A stretch of DNA of 64,000 bases from Syngnathus acus (GCF_901709675.1 NC_051101.1:5044501-5108500), one strand, 5' to 3'; shown: positions 50,054 through 63,640, counted from the first letter of the stretch. Numbers and translations are program-made. The notes: generated by a model from the letters alone, not told the origin.

Positions 50054-51424
50054 CTGTGGTTCAATTCAATTCCTAAATACACTCGATCAGTGGCAGAGTT
50101 GAAGCTTGCATATACCTCAAATGAGTTAAGGTATCACTGTATTTACTTTCATTTTGCTTTTTTAGAGTGTGCAGGATAATGACTGCATGTCAACACAGAC
50201 ATTCCCCTTGTAAGTGGTAAAACCTCGAGCCCTCATATATTTTCCCCCTCAATTTTATGACAGGTATATTTACATTATGGTCAACTACTAACACGAATTT
50301 CAGTCAGCTTTAAAATTGTTATTTTTGAGATTTATAAAAACGTTCCATTTATTTATTGAGGTTAGGCTTAAGTCGTTAGTTAGAAAATCTGGTATTTCAT
50401 TCATGCATCATTGTTGGGCCCACAAATGAATCATAATGGCATGTTTGAACCGCTGCCCTCTATGAGCAATAGATGGGTTCCAAGTTTTCTCCGAATGCCA
50501 CTAAAGGGCAATTACGTGTGCAGTGAAAACGTGCTGAACCCAAAATCCTTACCATACTAGGAAGCAGGATTCAACTAAGGACTGCCAAAATTCTATATGA
50601 ATTTGTTCTTTCCGCTTACCTACTTTTATCCATGGACTCACTTGAGCCACTCACACGCTGAGCAATCAAAAGCAACTTAACTCTTTAGTTGCATTGTACA
50701 GTGTGCGTGATTCTGTGAATAGTTTCCATCAATTGCCAACAGTGTGCAACTAGTTTGGCTGTGATTGCACATGTCGAATCGCAAGCGGGCTTTGCGGCAC
50801 CCACTGTTTATTGATGAAACTAATTGGTTGAAAGAATGGAAGAGGTGTTTCGATAACTGTACTGCCAAGGGCTACTCAAACAATGTAATGAAAAGAGAGT
50901 TGTTGCAGTGAGTTTGGGCTCGTCAGTAGGTGTGTGACAGTCGGTTGTCAATTCATTTATTTAATTGCGATCAGACAGTTGTGTCTGTTTCAGACACATT
51001 TCTCAATGTATGGCTGGCTTTATGATGGACACATTCCAACTTGCCTCAACCTGATACCATGGTATTGAGCATTCATTATTTTCTTTCTTCCATTTCTTCC
51101 TTGAATATATTGCCGTCAAGACTACAGAGTGCCTCTAAATGTAGAATAGTGCAGCTTTAAATCATTAAGATTAAAAAAATGTAAATAATGTATTCAAGAT
51201 ATTGTCTCCATATCTTGGAAGTCAAGTTTTAAAATATGACAGTTTAAAAATATGAGAAAGCAGGATCGCATTTTCAATAAAAAAGACTTACATACATAAT
51301 CGTTTTTGCAGGGTTTCCATATGTTCTCTATGTTCTCAAGTAAAATCTGTAAGTGGTTTTGTCTTGTGCTTTAAAAATTTCACAGAGCTATAAAATATTT
51401 GCTTTTTTTCCACCAATCATTCAT

Positions 51425-51560
51425 TCATTCTCCTCGCTAGTGTCATGCATGGGCGTGCTAGAGCCTATCCCACATGTTCTTGGCCGAGAAGCACCCTGAA
51501 CTTGTCGCCAGCCAATTGCAGGGCACAAACAGAGAACCAACCATTCACACCTATGGACAA
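51425..51560 (-). mobile_element. SINE tail fragment (minus orientation)
   Basis: The minus strand gives TTGTCCATAGGTGTGAATGG, CTGCAATTGGCTGGCGACAA and TGGGATAGGCTCTAGCACGC, in the order of the 55791 element. Confidence 0.7.
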
Positions 51561-54500
51561 TTCTTTTATGCTAGCTTTTTGCTTCAATCAAACAAAACAA
51601 AACTCAAACATTCTCTTAAGCATCAGGTGGAATGACCACACTTCAGGTTTTGGGTAACAGCAGTAGCAAATTAAAAATGTATGCTGTTTGTGAAATGCAT
51701 TACATGCACAATCAAACTATAAACAATTAGTAAGAGTTAATTATTGTTTGTCCAACTCCGTTTGTTAACCATAAAAAAATTGTATAAGTTCACTGGCACC
51801 ACTGCCAGCCACTGGAGATGGACCAAACCAAAACAAACCAAACCAAAACAAATCATTAACAACATGCAAACCTGTGAAAAGATGGAGAAAAATAATTTAA
51901 TTGACAGCAGCCACACTTTTCTTAAAAAAATGGCGGTGAAAAACAGTTGTAGGAAGCATGTGTGATGAAGGCAAATTTCTCTTCCAATTTAGCAGAAAAT
52001 ATGTTGAACCCTTTTCCAGCTGGAAACAGTCAGGTTCTCTAAGGCTTTTCTCCCTGTTTACTTTTAACTGTTCATATTGTAAGCATGTGTTTATAATTTC
52101 GGATTGCTCTGCTGCTCATAGTAATTTAGCAGGAATAAACTGAGAAAACACGTTTGGTGTGAGAAATATTACCCAGGCCAACAGAGTCTTGTTATTCAGT
52201 GGGTGAGGTTTGAGAAAGAGCAGCCGGCACAGGCACACAACTGCAAAACGTGGGCTGAATTACAATTTATAGAGCGTATTACAACAGAAGCTCAAGGGAA
52301 GTTGGTCAGTTTTATTCATCAAGTTGTTACCAAACACACGCAGGTGTAAAAATTTGGGTGGCTGTACAAGACCTATGGGAGTATAGTGGTTCACTCAGTT
52401 GACATAAGTGCTCCTTGCGTGAGAGCTAAAATGTAGATTCCACAAAAAAAAAGTGTTTCGTAATGTTCATCGGTATATCTTGCCTCAGATTACAGCTGTC
52501 AGACATACTTTGCATATCTGAATCGTTGTCACTGAAAATATGTTCTGCACTTTGTAGACATTTATCCACATCTGTCCCTTTGCATACTTTGGTCAATTCA
52601 AAGTGAAGACCTGAGGTTTGTTTATTGGCATTATTTTAGTGCAATGATGCCTTATAATTTATAACGCAATGTCTGAAGTCAAACCACATATCGGCCTGCT
52701 GATGTGAGGGGAAAATTACAAAACATGACCTTGCTGACCTAATCATATATTCTTAATCATATATATATTATGCAGTTAGTCTTGACCAATACCATCCATA
52801 CATGTGAAAAGAAAAGAAACTAGGGTCTACAAAAGTGAATCACATGAAAATATTTGAAATATTGCTCTGCTAACAGTAAACTCAGGAGGGAAATCTTCTC
52901 ATCAAGCAAAGTGTATTTCCGAAATGTCTCAATGGAGGGTCTCTTTTGGTCATTTGTTTTTTATCACAGGCAACTATAGTGCAATTTATAACTTTAGCTT
53001 AAAGACAAACAACCTGTAAATGCCATTAGTCCCAAAATGTCTTCTTTTTCATTCATCTTTTGTTTTACGACAGATTCCTGTCAAGAAGCACATGCCATCA
53101 GTCGGCATGTGCTTTTCATCCGTGCAATAGTGATGTCCACTACATATATTGCGTTTGGACAAAGCAGGTGTAGGAGCATTTTATGACACTGAAGAATTGA
53201 AGCACAGTAGGAGTTATCTAATGACTTACGATGGCAGACTGTCTCTCTCTGGGTAGAAGCAAACATGTGGTTTACTTCTTGCCAACTCTTCCTTTCTCTT
53301 GCCCATACATCTTTATTCAATCTTTCTTATAGAAAAGAAAACAGATGTTACTGTGATTTGCCCCAGTCGAAACCCCAAAAGACCTCTAAATCAGCTATCG
53401 AGTCAATACAAAAAACACATTTTCGTCAATAAAGATGATACATTTCAAACCTAAGTTATTACTGTATGAAATTTTATATTATGACTCAATGTGGAAATGT
53501 GTCCAAAACACCTTTAGGCAAGTCCAAAGCTCATGAGAGCTACATTTGGAAATTATTAGTTCAGCTGTGCAGTCGGTGTTTGCAAAACGCAGTTTACAGA
53601 TTTGTCAGGAAATTAAATTTAATGTGGGACTTCATTTATCTAGCACAGCAAAGATTAAGGGCCTGGTTTAGTAATATCCCAATATCCTATAAAGGGGGTG
53701 TTAAAATGTATTTTTACACAATAACCAATTGCTCACACTGTTAGCAACGAGTGTAAAAGTGGTGCAGACTGCAATCAAAAAATGGTTTTGCGCTTTGGGC
53801 AAAGTAGTTATACTGGTTGTCACATCAAAGATTTGCTAAAATTATAAATTTTAACGTAATCTGTCTGATGTGTTAGTGGAAAAGGCAAACAAACTTATTT
53901 CTGAGTATTAGAAAAGAAATCTATCACTCAGAGAATTTTTCTGAAGCCAGCAATCGAACAACAGATGTTTTATTTGATTTAACACTAAAATGCGTGGCAA
54001 TCGATCATACAGCATCTGCCCACCCTATGCAACACAACACTGCGTACCAAACCCGAAAAACTGCTCTGGGAAAGAGCAATATCATTTGCCACATTGACCC
54101 AAATGTTTTTTCATACCTCCTTCTTGTGAGTGACAAGCTCTTAAATAATTCAAAAGCTCCAAAATTCAATTGCTGAAAGAAGCAGAGGATGTCACATGAT
54201 AATGTTTGTTTCTGGCATTTCAGAAAGATTTGTACCAGCAAAAAAGATCATTTGTCCTCAAGGCCTATTTTGCCTATGCCTAGTTGTCATACTTCCAAAA
54301 AATAGGATGTTTCCTGGCCTATATTATATTTAGTTTGGACTGACCAGGCTTGAAAAATGATGTCCAGTCTATCTGTACTATCACAAACATTTTCTAACAT
54401 ATTGAATTCTTACAAGCATGCAATCCTTGAAAGCCGTTGAGAAAACCAAAGGAAACACAAGAGAGTTATCCGTCATGGCTTTCACAAACCAATTTCTCGT

Positions 54501-55790
54501 CCTGTCCAGACCACAATATCGGTAACTAATAAATGGCTCTGGTTAAACAAAAAAATGGATGCAAAAGGGAGTAGAGGAAGTTAAATATTTAATTGCATCC
54601 AGTACGCTCCAATCTGCTCAAGCTGAGAGAGAAATGTGTTTCCCTTCACAGAAGAGAGAAGAAATAGGTGGGTGGAGTGGCTCTGTTTCGGCCACATGTT
54701 GGTAATTCACAACACATAAAACTCACACCTAATTTTCACACCTGTAGCTCAACATGCTCTTAGTCACTCATTTACACAACTAAATGTGTCTTTTAAGAGG
54801 ATTTGCCTCGATGTTGGACAACAATAAAAACATCTCAGGAGAGGATCTTAAACTGATGAGGATGCTTTGAATATTTTCACTTTATGTAGCCTTGCTGTCT
54901 TTCTCACCCAAAGTCCTGATCGCACGATGTGTACCATTTGTTATTAGATTGACAAAACCTAGCCCCACTTCCAACTATCACATCTGAAATCCAAAATGTG
55001 TTGGATGTAGAGCTTTCCTACATGCCAAAAATTGCAAGCTCCAGATGAGAGAGATATATGTCTTCGGACCAGGTGACTCACAAAATCACACAGTGACTAA
55101 AAAAAATCCATATAAGTATCTTGAAAGTGTTTTATTGTTTTGCACTGATGGACAGTGCCAGCAGAAGCAGCCAAATCCATTGAATAAGAAATCATTTTCT
55201 CAATCCTTGTACAGCACTTGGGTCCTTGGTTGAGTTGAGTTGAAATAAATGTTGGTAAATTCAGTTTTTGATGAAAAAATAATGCAAGTGCAAAGTGTTG
55301 AACGCTTCACAAAAACCAAAACAACACTAAACACACAATGCCTTCACAACACATTCTTGTTAGCAACAGCCATCCTTTACTAAAACACAGATGGCAGCAA
55401 GGCCTAACATGATGGCTTCTACAAGCCACTACCTCATTAACCTTTTAACAAGATACAACCTAACACCCCAACTCTCCCAAACAAGGCCAGGAGGGAGATC
55501 TGAGGCGATCACCAAGGGTCAAAAGTGGAGCGCACCACAGGGGACAGATGGGGAAAGTCTGGTCTCAGTTTCACACACGGTGCCTGCTACCAAAAAAAAC
55601 CAAAAAAAAAAAAAACTTAACATTAGAGCCTTACTAATCTTACGTAAAAGCAGAGATGGTGCTAATGACTATAATAGATAATATATGGTTATCCTCTCTA
55701 AGGTCAGGGGCGTAGCCTGAACCTTTTCAGTGGAGTGGCCAGTGCGACAGAGGGTATCCAAACACTATTCCTTCTACGTGGTTATGCAGC

Positions 55791-56145
55791 GCGGCTCGGT
55801 GGCGCACTGGTGAGCACGTCCGCCTCACAGTTAGGAGGGTGCCGGTTTGATTCCACCACCGACCCTTCCTGTGTGGAGTTTGCATGTTCTCCCCGTGCCC
55901 GCGTGGGTTTTCTCCGGGCACTCCGGTTTCCTTCCATATCCCAAAAACATGCTCGGTAGGCCGATTGAGCACTCCAAATTGCCCAAATGTGTGAGTGCGA
56001 GGGCGGATGGTTGTTCGTCTCAGTGTGCCCTGCGATCGGCTGGCAACTGGTTCAGGGTATCCCCCCTGCCCGATGACTGTTGGGATAGGCTCCAGCACGC
56101 CCGCGACGCCCGTGGGGACAAGCAATATAGAAAATGGATGGATGG
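55791..56145 (+). mobile_element. Full-length tRNA-derived SINE with target-site duplication
   Basis: The tRNA-like head has an A box TGGCGCACTGG and a B box GGTTTGATTCC (RNA polymerase III promoter). It is followed by the body (GTTTGCATGTTCTCCCCGTG, CACTCCGGTTTCCTTCC) and a tail ending GGATGGATGG. The 12-bp sequence TGGTTATGCAGC flanks it at 55779-55790 and 56143-56154. Its completeness makes it the reference for the fragments elsewhere in this window. Confidence 0.92.
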
Positions 56146-56159
56146 TTATGCAGCTCAAT

Positions 56160-56190
56160 GTCTGCCTTGCCTAACCCTGACCCTAACCCA
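56160..56190. repeat. Short telomere-like motif (CCCTAA-type)
   Basis: CCTAACCCTGACCCTAACCC just past the SINE. A related inverted segment is at 58516-58552. Confidence 0.6.
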
Positions 56191-57809
56191 AGCAGCAACA
56201 CTCTATACATGCATTTCCAACACTACAAAATGAGAAGTGGAAGATCACTCCATCAGGTTGCCAGCTGTCGTTAAACACCATAAATAAGAAGGAGAAATAA
56301 GACAACTCAGGCCACCGAATCTTCTGCAATGACTTTCCCAGCACCTACCTCCCCAACAATGACACCTCAACAGCCTTACCTGACTCGAGGCGCTCTGAGA
56401 GAAATACACAGAAAATAAGGACTATTCTGCACCAGTCTATCCTCCTCTGTCAATATATGCACATTGATTTTGCTCTAAAGGTAAGTTACAGTACAGTATA
56501 TACTAAGAACTGTGGTGCTAGAGGACATAATTCCCCCAACTAATGGTTGAGCAGAGTAAGGCATACTTACGGTTGATTTCCTGTTTTGGGCAAGTGAAAA
56601 GTTGTCAAGTATCTTGTGACACACTTCCTGCCTTTTCCTTTATTCTGCATCTCATACCAGTCTTTTTTAATGACCACAATTGGCCATAAAATATTGAACT
56701 TTCATGTGTCTCGACCGACGGGCAATTCATTTACAGCCTCTCTGAACCCATTGTGTTCATAACTTGGGCACCTCCTGTACTATCACTTCTAATTACTTAG
56801 TTTAAGACTAGTCATAGTAATTAGCAATGCAAACAGATGTCTTAAAACACACATGCACATCTCCCTTAACACTTGTGATAAACAGATAAATTGTATCCTG
56901 ACATTAAACAGGTGCCTGGAGCTGTCATCTGACATCACTGGCATTTAATTACAACAAAACTGCTCCCTAATGGCTGGCACTATCTGGTCATTGTACCAGC
57001 AAACGAATTGTGGTTATGTTCTTAGCACAGCCCTTAGGACAGATTTTTTTATTTTTTTTATTTTCTCATATGTACCATGTGTGAATCGACTCTTAGGATG
57101 AATGCCATGAGGCAGGAGGTTCCCAAAAAGTCGAAATGAATCACATCAAGTAAAATGAAAACACTGATGTGCAAAGCTAATTCTCTCTCAGGAAAATTAC
57201 TGTGATTTTGGGTGAATATATGTAAAGAGCTGCCACAATAAATATTTGAATTCAAGCTTCATAAGGTGTGTGCAGACATAGTATGTTTTTGTGAGAGTGT
57301 CATTTTAAAATAGTGGGAAATTCAAGCAATACATACTGACTGGAACTTGTTCTATTTTTCAGCAACATGTTCCAACACAATGCACAACGTTGTTTAACTA
57401 TGAAGATATTGAGGTCTGTCCGTCCGTCACTGACGGACTCCCGTTTCACTGGCTGACAACTGGCGGAACCTTTGCAACACTGATGGAATAAGTGCCAATG
57501 AAAGTAATTTCTGTCCGTCTCCTGAACCATCACTAGCACGAAAAGCAAAGACAGGCTTTGGCAAATAATGTTTTACGGCACATGTTGGCATCTTGATGCG
57601 TTAGCCCTGTCGAGAACTTGAAGACTACCTTCCATTCCAATCGATCGTGTCTGTGTGTGACACCGCCCCTTACTACTAAACCTTCCATATATTTGCCGTT
57701 ACTGTCTTAAAAATGTCAATGATGATGATACATTCATTGAATTGATTTCTACAATGATTTAGATTATTTGATGCACTGCTCTCATATCTATAAATGAAAT
57801 ACGATGACA

Positions 57810-57960
57810 AGTCCAGTTAAATTTATTTATATATTCTCAAGGGCTTCACATGCCCACCGTTGACAATATTAACATCCTCTGACCTTAACCCCTACCACAC
57901 ATCCACCACACAAGCATACACCCCGATAAAATTCCCCAAAATCACGTTAGATTTACATGC
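57810..57960 (+). repeat. Dispersed LINE-like 3' segment
   Basis: TTAAATTTATTTATATATTC, GGGCTTCACATGCCCACCG and AACATCCTCTGACCTTAACC resemble a repeat segment seen often in percomorph genomes. This rests on memory only. Confidence 0.35.
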
Positions 57961-58515
57961 CACCAATCTTGGACAGGGTTCTTCCGGCAGGTGTATGATT
58001 TCGACAAATGTCTGTCTCCGAAATATCACGTTTCGCGCTCATGTATAAGGAAATGCACTGCAGAACACAGAGCATGGTGAAGCGAGATGAACCAAATTCT
58101 CAAACTGATGATTAAGATGCGCTAGTTTTTACGTTCCAGTGCAGCTGCGCTGTCTATGAAAATAGAACCCTTGATGTCTGTCTTGCATGAAGTGACTCAG
58201 TGCAATTTTTTTTACAAAGCTCAAACAGAATCGGATACAAACTGTGCCCCTCTTATGCCTTCAGACCACAGTTGATTATTCTCACATCATCACACGTAAG
58301 AGAAGACAGTCCTCGCTATTCATGCATATGGATGCACGCACGCAAAAGCTAACCAGCCCCATATTGTCAGCTGCACTTCTCTCCTGTCCACCACCACAAC
58401 AAAGCAGTATGTCATTAGAAAGTAATTAGCCAGTAAACATGTAAACTACTCGACCCCTCTGTGAAGATAGCCAAACCATGTAACTCCTGCTCCTAACAGC
58501 TGTTTACCGAAGTGG

Positions 58516-58552
58516 AGTGCTGCTTGGGTTAGGGTTAGGTTTAGGGTTAGGC
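58516..58552. repeat. Short telomere-like motif (TTAGGG-type)
   Basis: GGGTTAGGGTTAGGTTTAGG, preceded by GAGTGCTGCTT. Its reverse complement resembles 56171-56207, including the flanking AAGCAGCA. Confidence 0.6.
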
Positions 58553-58644
58553 CACAATCCAAATAAAATAATAAGAAGTCAGTGGTGGGCAGTAGTGAAG
58601 TTTCTGAAATGGTGACTTCTTTACAGTTCAATAACTGTCTATAG

Positions 58645-58974
58645 CAGGGGTGTCAAACGCATTTTTTTCACGGGCCGCATTGTAGTCATAGCATCTTTCG
58701 GAGGGCCATTATGACTGTCAACCCCAATAAATGTATGAGCACCTCACATTATATACAGTAAAAGCTACAAAACAAACTGACAAATAACTTGTTTTCAAAT
58801 CAGACGAGTAAAAACTGGTCAAATATTTAAAAAATATATATATTATTAAAAGTGAAGACAATTTTCAATTCTAGTAATGACACACGAATTTGATGCACAA
58901 TTTGTCTTCGCGGGCCACATAAAATGATGTGGCGGGCCGTAACTGGCCCCCGGGCCTTGAGTTTGACACCTGTG
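58645..58974 (+). mobile_element. hAT-type MITE, copy B
   Basis: A 330-bp element starts CAGGGGTGTCAAAC and ends GTTTGACACCTGTG, flanked by GTCTATAG (58637-58644) and GTCTACAG (58975-58982), a 7/8 target duplication. It aligns end to end with the reverse complement of 48136-48464. Confidence 0.88.
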
Positions 58975-60574
58975 GTCTACAGCATAGCCCATTCTATCTA
59001 AGTGTTAATGCTATATTCAGACAACAACAATGGGGGGGGAAACATTTACCGGCACAATTACACACTACAGGGAGATGAAATTATTCCGATTTTTAAGCAG
59101 CAAATTTCTATCGCCATCCTTGGGTGTTGAGGCAGTGTGCTGGAGAACTACTTCAGAGCTTGTTATTTTCTTTTCAATGTTTGAATGTCATTTGGAGGGA
59201 TTAGCTCATGTTAGATACTGAAGCTGTTTTAATATAAAGTAATTGCCAAACACAAAACAGAGGTTAGGTGATGAAAACACATGCGGATATTACGTATCAC
59301 TTTGGCGCTAATGTCATCCTTTTTCCTCAGTTGTGTCCTTTCGTTTCCCATACAGCTGTTGCTTCTTAAAACTATTGCAATACTACTACAATTTGTGAGA
59401 GTTGATTTTTGAGCACTAAATAAACTGCTCCTGACATACAGATGTATCTAATATTTTATACCTTAAAATAAGTTTGTTTGAGTCGAGTTTCTGGCTACCT
59501 AAAAATCTTTTCACCCAACTCCACTCAACCATTTTATGTTGACCAGATGGTTGTGATCTTTGCTTGATGTTTGGTTTCCAGCTGACAGTGAGTTCATTGG
59601 CACTTTTTTTTAAACAGACGTCTAAAATAATGGACTCAAGTTAAGTGAGAATCTTGCCAGTTCAAGGGACAACTCTCATGACATGTCATTCATTTGTTCT
59701 CCTAATGATATAAAGTACTGTTAGATAATTAGTCAGCTGGTTTTGGCTTACAAGGTGAAGCTGAACTCATAGCTAGGGTTATGAGGAAATCTGGTAGGGG
59801 AAAAGGGACAATAGTATGCCCCATAAAAAAATATTCACTACAATGACAGCCAATTTCAAAGGAGAGTTGTAAAAACAAATCATTCACAGGCAATCTGTTT
59901 GCGCAGAATACACTTCACTCACTTTCACTGCACGTACAAAGCAAATTGATTGCTAACTATTTTTGAAATCAGAAGTCAATAAAAATAGCTTGTTGAAGAC
60001 AAAAAAAAAAAAAGAAGAATTTGCGGAGAAAAAAAAATCTAGACACATGACTCTGGAGCATGCTACATAAAATGATGTGGTGGTATAGATCTGGTTGATA
60101 GGGGTTGACTTCCATACTGGTCTTTGCATTGAACAGTTTGATGTATGTCTCATCAACTGACTCTCTCACTGATACGGCCTTTGTAAATAATAACTTGCCT
60201 TTCCAATGTGCCTTTTATTCTGACCACTTAAAGCTGCAGCAAATGACCCTCCAAGACCTCTTTACATCTGACAAGCACGCTACGTTTCCCCTTTCTGTTA
60301 CCCGCCCACCCCCACTTACTCTCTGAGAGACAATGAGCTCAGCATCAAGGCCCAGTAATGACTCCCAGCCCTAGACCTGATTAGAAACATGCCGGGTGCT
60401 TCTGCACTCCGCAGACAGCCATGAGGCCTCCTCACAATACAAGGCACAAGAGCTTTGAGAACAGAGGTTCAATAGCTGTAGAAGCCTCTCCCCTTATTTC
60501 ATTAATTGCTCCTGTGCCAACTAGTCCAACATTAATTCCACAATCAAGCTTTCATATAAAATACAATAAACTAC

Positions 60575-60640
60575 AACTTTATTTATATAGTGCATTTCAC
60601 AGCAGCTGTAGCTGTAACAAAGCGCTTTTCGTATAGGTTA
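60575..60640 (-). repeat. LINE/SINE 3'-end scrap
   Basis: ACTTTATTTATATAGTGCAT and ACAAAGCGCTTTTCG on the + strand form the reverse complement of a common teleost LINE 3' end (GCGCTTTGT...TATATAAATAAAGT). Confidence 0.4.
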
Positions 60641-60701
60641 AACCTAAAATAATGATACAAGAGTCAAAACAGTAAATTAAAACACAATTTAATGACTAAC
60701 A

Positions 60702-60834
60702 CTTACAAATGCTGACCCCCAGATGGTGATATGATGATTTAATACAGTGAACCTCCGGCTTTTAACTGTTTGCCACTCACAAATTCACCTACTGTGTTGA
60801 AGTTTTTATTTCCCTCAGGAACCTATCCTCAGCA
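60702..60834 (+). repeat. Direct repeat, first copy
   Basis: About 130 bp (TTACAAATGCTGAC to GAACCTATCCTCAGCA) repeated at 61816-61940 with small indels. It contains AATACAGTGAACCTCCGGCT and TTTGCCACTCACAAATTCAC. Confidence 0.85.
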
Positions 60835-61815
60835 GGCATTAGGAATCATGACAGTTTTTGTTGGGTTAAAAGCTAAAGAAAAAAAAATCTTCAAGCTAGT
60901 TATAAAAAGATAGTCCAAAAGTGCCGTTAACCTCAAATTTATTTGTATTCATAATATGGACTCAGCAATCCTTTTTTTTTTTTTTTTTTTTTACATTTAC
61001 CGAATACTGATTTGTTAAAGGGGCTGTATTGTGCTAATTTCCGTTTTCCATAATTAATGTATGTTTATATATTACCTTTGGCACAATGATAATGTACTCA
61101 CACATTTGTCAGCAGACATGAGGTGCATTCAATTCAATTCATTTTACCATTGCTAAAAACGTCAAACTTTTGCAAGATACAGCTTCATTAAGGCACACAC
61201 TGCACGCAAGCCACACAGATAGAAATTTATTGTATCACTTAACTCCACAGATTTGCCACAGCTCCACACGAGGCCTCAATGAGTGGGCAGTAGCGGGCGT
61301 TACAGTGCCTTTACCTTTCTTAATAGGCATATTGGTTCCCAAAATTACAAGCAAGCTCTGCAGAGATGCTTTGTTGCATCTGACCAACTTACTTCCTCTC
61401 AATAACAAAAGCATTGCATGCTGAGCTGTATTTTGATGTGGTGTGTCAGCATAATTAGAGGTCCCATAAAGGCAGAGAGATGGGGGCGAAAGGGAGTCAT
61501 GTCCATCTGTCAAGAGTTAGGGGAGGTGGGCACACGGGTTTGGTAACCGGGGTCCTATTGCTCACTGTTTTCAGGGTAGAAGCCACTCAGCTGAAACATA
61601 GGGCCGAAATGTGAGCGTGTGTGTGCGTGTTTCTGTACATGTTGGTGCAATGTCTCGGGGGGCCTCATATAGTTTAGAATTACCATGCCTTGCAGATCGA
61701 TGAGAAACGGGTAGTTATCTGCATGCGCACAGAAAAACACAATACAGTGATAGGGAAAACAACAGCAGATAGCCTGCACTGCATTTTCTAGAAACATTAG
61801 ACGCTAAAGATCCAA

Positions 61816-61940
61816 GTTACAAATGCTGACGGTGACATAATGATTTAATACAGTGAACCGCCGGCTTTTAACTGTTTGCCACTCACAAATTCACCTACTG
61901 TGTTGAAGTTTTTATTTTCCTGAGGAACCTATCCTCAGCA
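61816..61940 (+). repeat. Direct repeat, second copy
   Basis: Matches 60702-60834 at roughly 90 percent or better by eye. The two copies are 1.1 kb apart, within presumed rspo2 intron. Confidence 0.85.
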
Positions 61941-62329
61941 TTTGCTTAAAACTCATCGTTTTTTTATTTTACTTTCAATAATCCTATAAGATCCCACAAG
62001 AGGGTGCCAAAGTTGGAATCATGTCAAAGAAGTAGGTTGAATTGATGCGTTTGGCAAGTACACTTGCATCTTTGTATGTCAGGGAGGAGCGAAGTTGTCC
62101 TGATTCGTAGAAGAAGTCATGGCCGCATGTGCGATTGTATAGTAAGCACATTTAAGCATTTGGTATCAACTAGTGGAAGGGAGCGTCAACAATGGCTGAT
62201 GCCCTTCAGTAGATTCCTTCTTCAAAGGCAAGTATGGAAATGCTATAGAAGAGAATCTTCACGAACGACCTGATGGGTGTTACGTCCATCAATTTCAAGT
62301 TTCTACACTGAGTCATGTCTAACTAGTGC

Positions 62330-62410
62330 GTATCCCTGCTGACTTCAGTCAGTTGCAGGGCACATATATGAACAAATAACCATTCACACTAAAATGTACA
62401 GTAACCAGAG
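62330..62410 (-). mobile_element. SINE scrap (minus orientation)
   Basis: CAGTCAGTTGCAGGGCACAT and ATAACCATTCACACT correspond to the reverse complement of the body of the 55791 element. Confidence 0.5.
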
Positions 62411-63606
62411 TCCTCCCCCCCATCTCACACTCCCACTAGTTTGCGATTTTGCCCATATATGTATGTTCCTTCCTGGAGTTGTCAGGCAACTATTAGTAAA
62501 CTCATAATTGGCAAAAAAAATCCTCCAGCTGCATCTTATTGTTTCTAGTCAAACAAAGTTGTTATCTTGAGACAAAGTTGTCTTGGCGGGAAAACTAATG
62601 TATTTATGTTCTTAGTATTTTCCAAGTGTATATTTCGTAAACAGCAAAATGGTGGAAATTGGACTATTTATACAGTTCCCATGATCAGATTAATTGGGGG
62701 AAACACAATGGTCGCTTATTGTATCCGCCCCATTACCTTTACCCAGCTCGTCCCTGAATTCTTTTCGAGTTATGTATTAGTAATGTGAGAGGAAAGTAGT
62801 CTGGAAGTGCCTTTCACTCCACGCCTGAGGGCTTTGGGCAGCTCTCCTACCTGTGAAACACTTGTATGAGTCATTTTTTCAAAAATACGTCTTTTGTGTT
62901 GTTGTTTTATGTGTTAGTAATGATCCACGCATTAGAAATTTTACTGCCCCATAAACTTGAGACATTGGGACTGGCTGGTCATACTTGGTAGCTTTATGAG
63001 GAAACATATTGAGGTGTAATTGCCTCAAGGGAGCATGCACTTGAGGGAGCAAGTATACAGTAGGTACGTTTTAAGCAAATCTTCCTTGCATCCAACAGGG
63101 ACACTAAATTTCTTGTCTGCAGTTACAGAGTTTCCAGTAGACACATTAATATGTGGGCTCCATAAGCTTTTTGCATAATACGTGCAGTTGATTTCAGATT
63201 TCCGAAAAATCTTGTTTTACACTGTGGTAAAATGTCACTTAAAACAAAAACATCTGTTTGGCACCCAGCTGAGCCAGCATATGGGTTACTGTCATGATAA
63301 AGATTGAGAGTGGAAGAAACGATTCTATTGTGTACCTCCTACACCATTTCCAAAAAAGAAAAGAAAGACAACTACCACGTACTATTTTCAGATAAACTCG
63401 CTGGACATAACAGTACACCCGAACAATCTAATGAAATCCAAAACAAGTAGTATATAAATATGACAACACCAAATACTAATATTTGCCTAGTTTGATTGAT
63501 GTAGTCAGAAAGAAAACATTAATTGAACAATTGTTCATTTTGGTGATTTTTGGATTGAATTGCACTGCATCATAAGTAATGATGTTTCTCTCTCTCTTTC
63601 TTTGTG

Positions 63607-63610
<4 letters not shown>

Positions 63611-63640
<30 letters not shown>
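63611..63640. repeat. (CA)n microsatellite
   Basis: Fifteen CA units. Confidence 0.9.

Noticed and set aside
56550-56720. Minus-strand ATG frame ending in CAACC then GTAAGT, considered as the rspo2 signal-peptide exon.
   Set aside because: The peptide (MQNKGKGRKCVTRYL...) is not hydrophobic, ends in the wrong phase and does not resemble RSPO2.
60325-60395. Minus-strand ATG frame with a GAGA then GTAAGT donor, considered as the rspo2 first coding exon.
   Set aside because: MFLIRSRAGSHYWALML lacks the basic cluster and the frame reaches the donor in phase 2, not phase 1.
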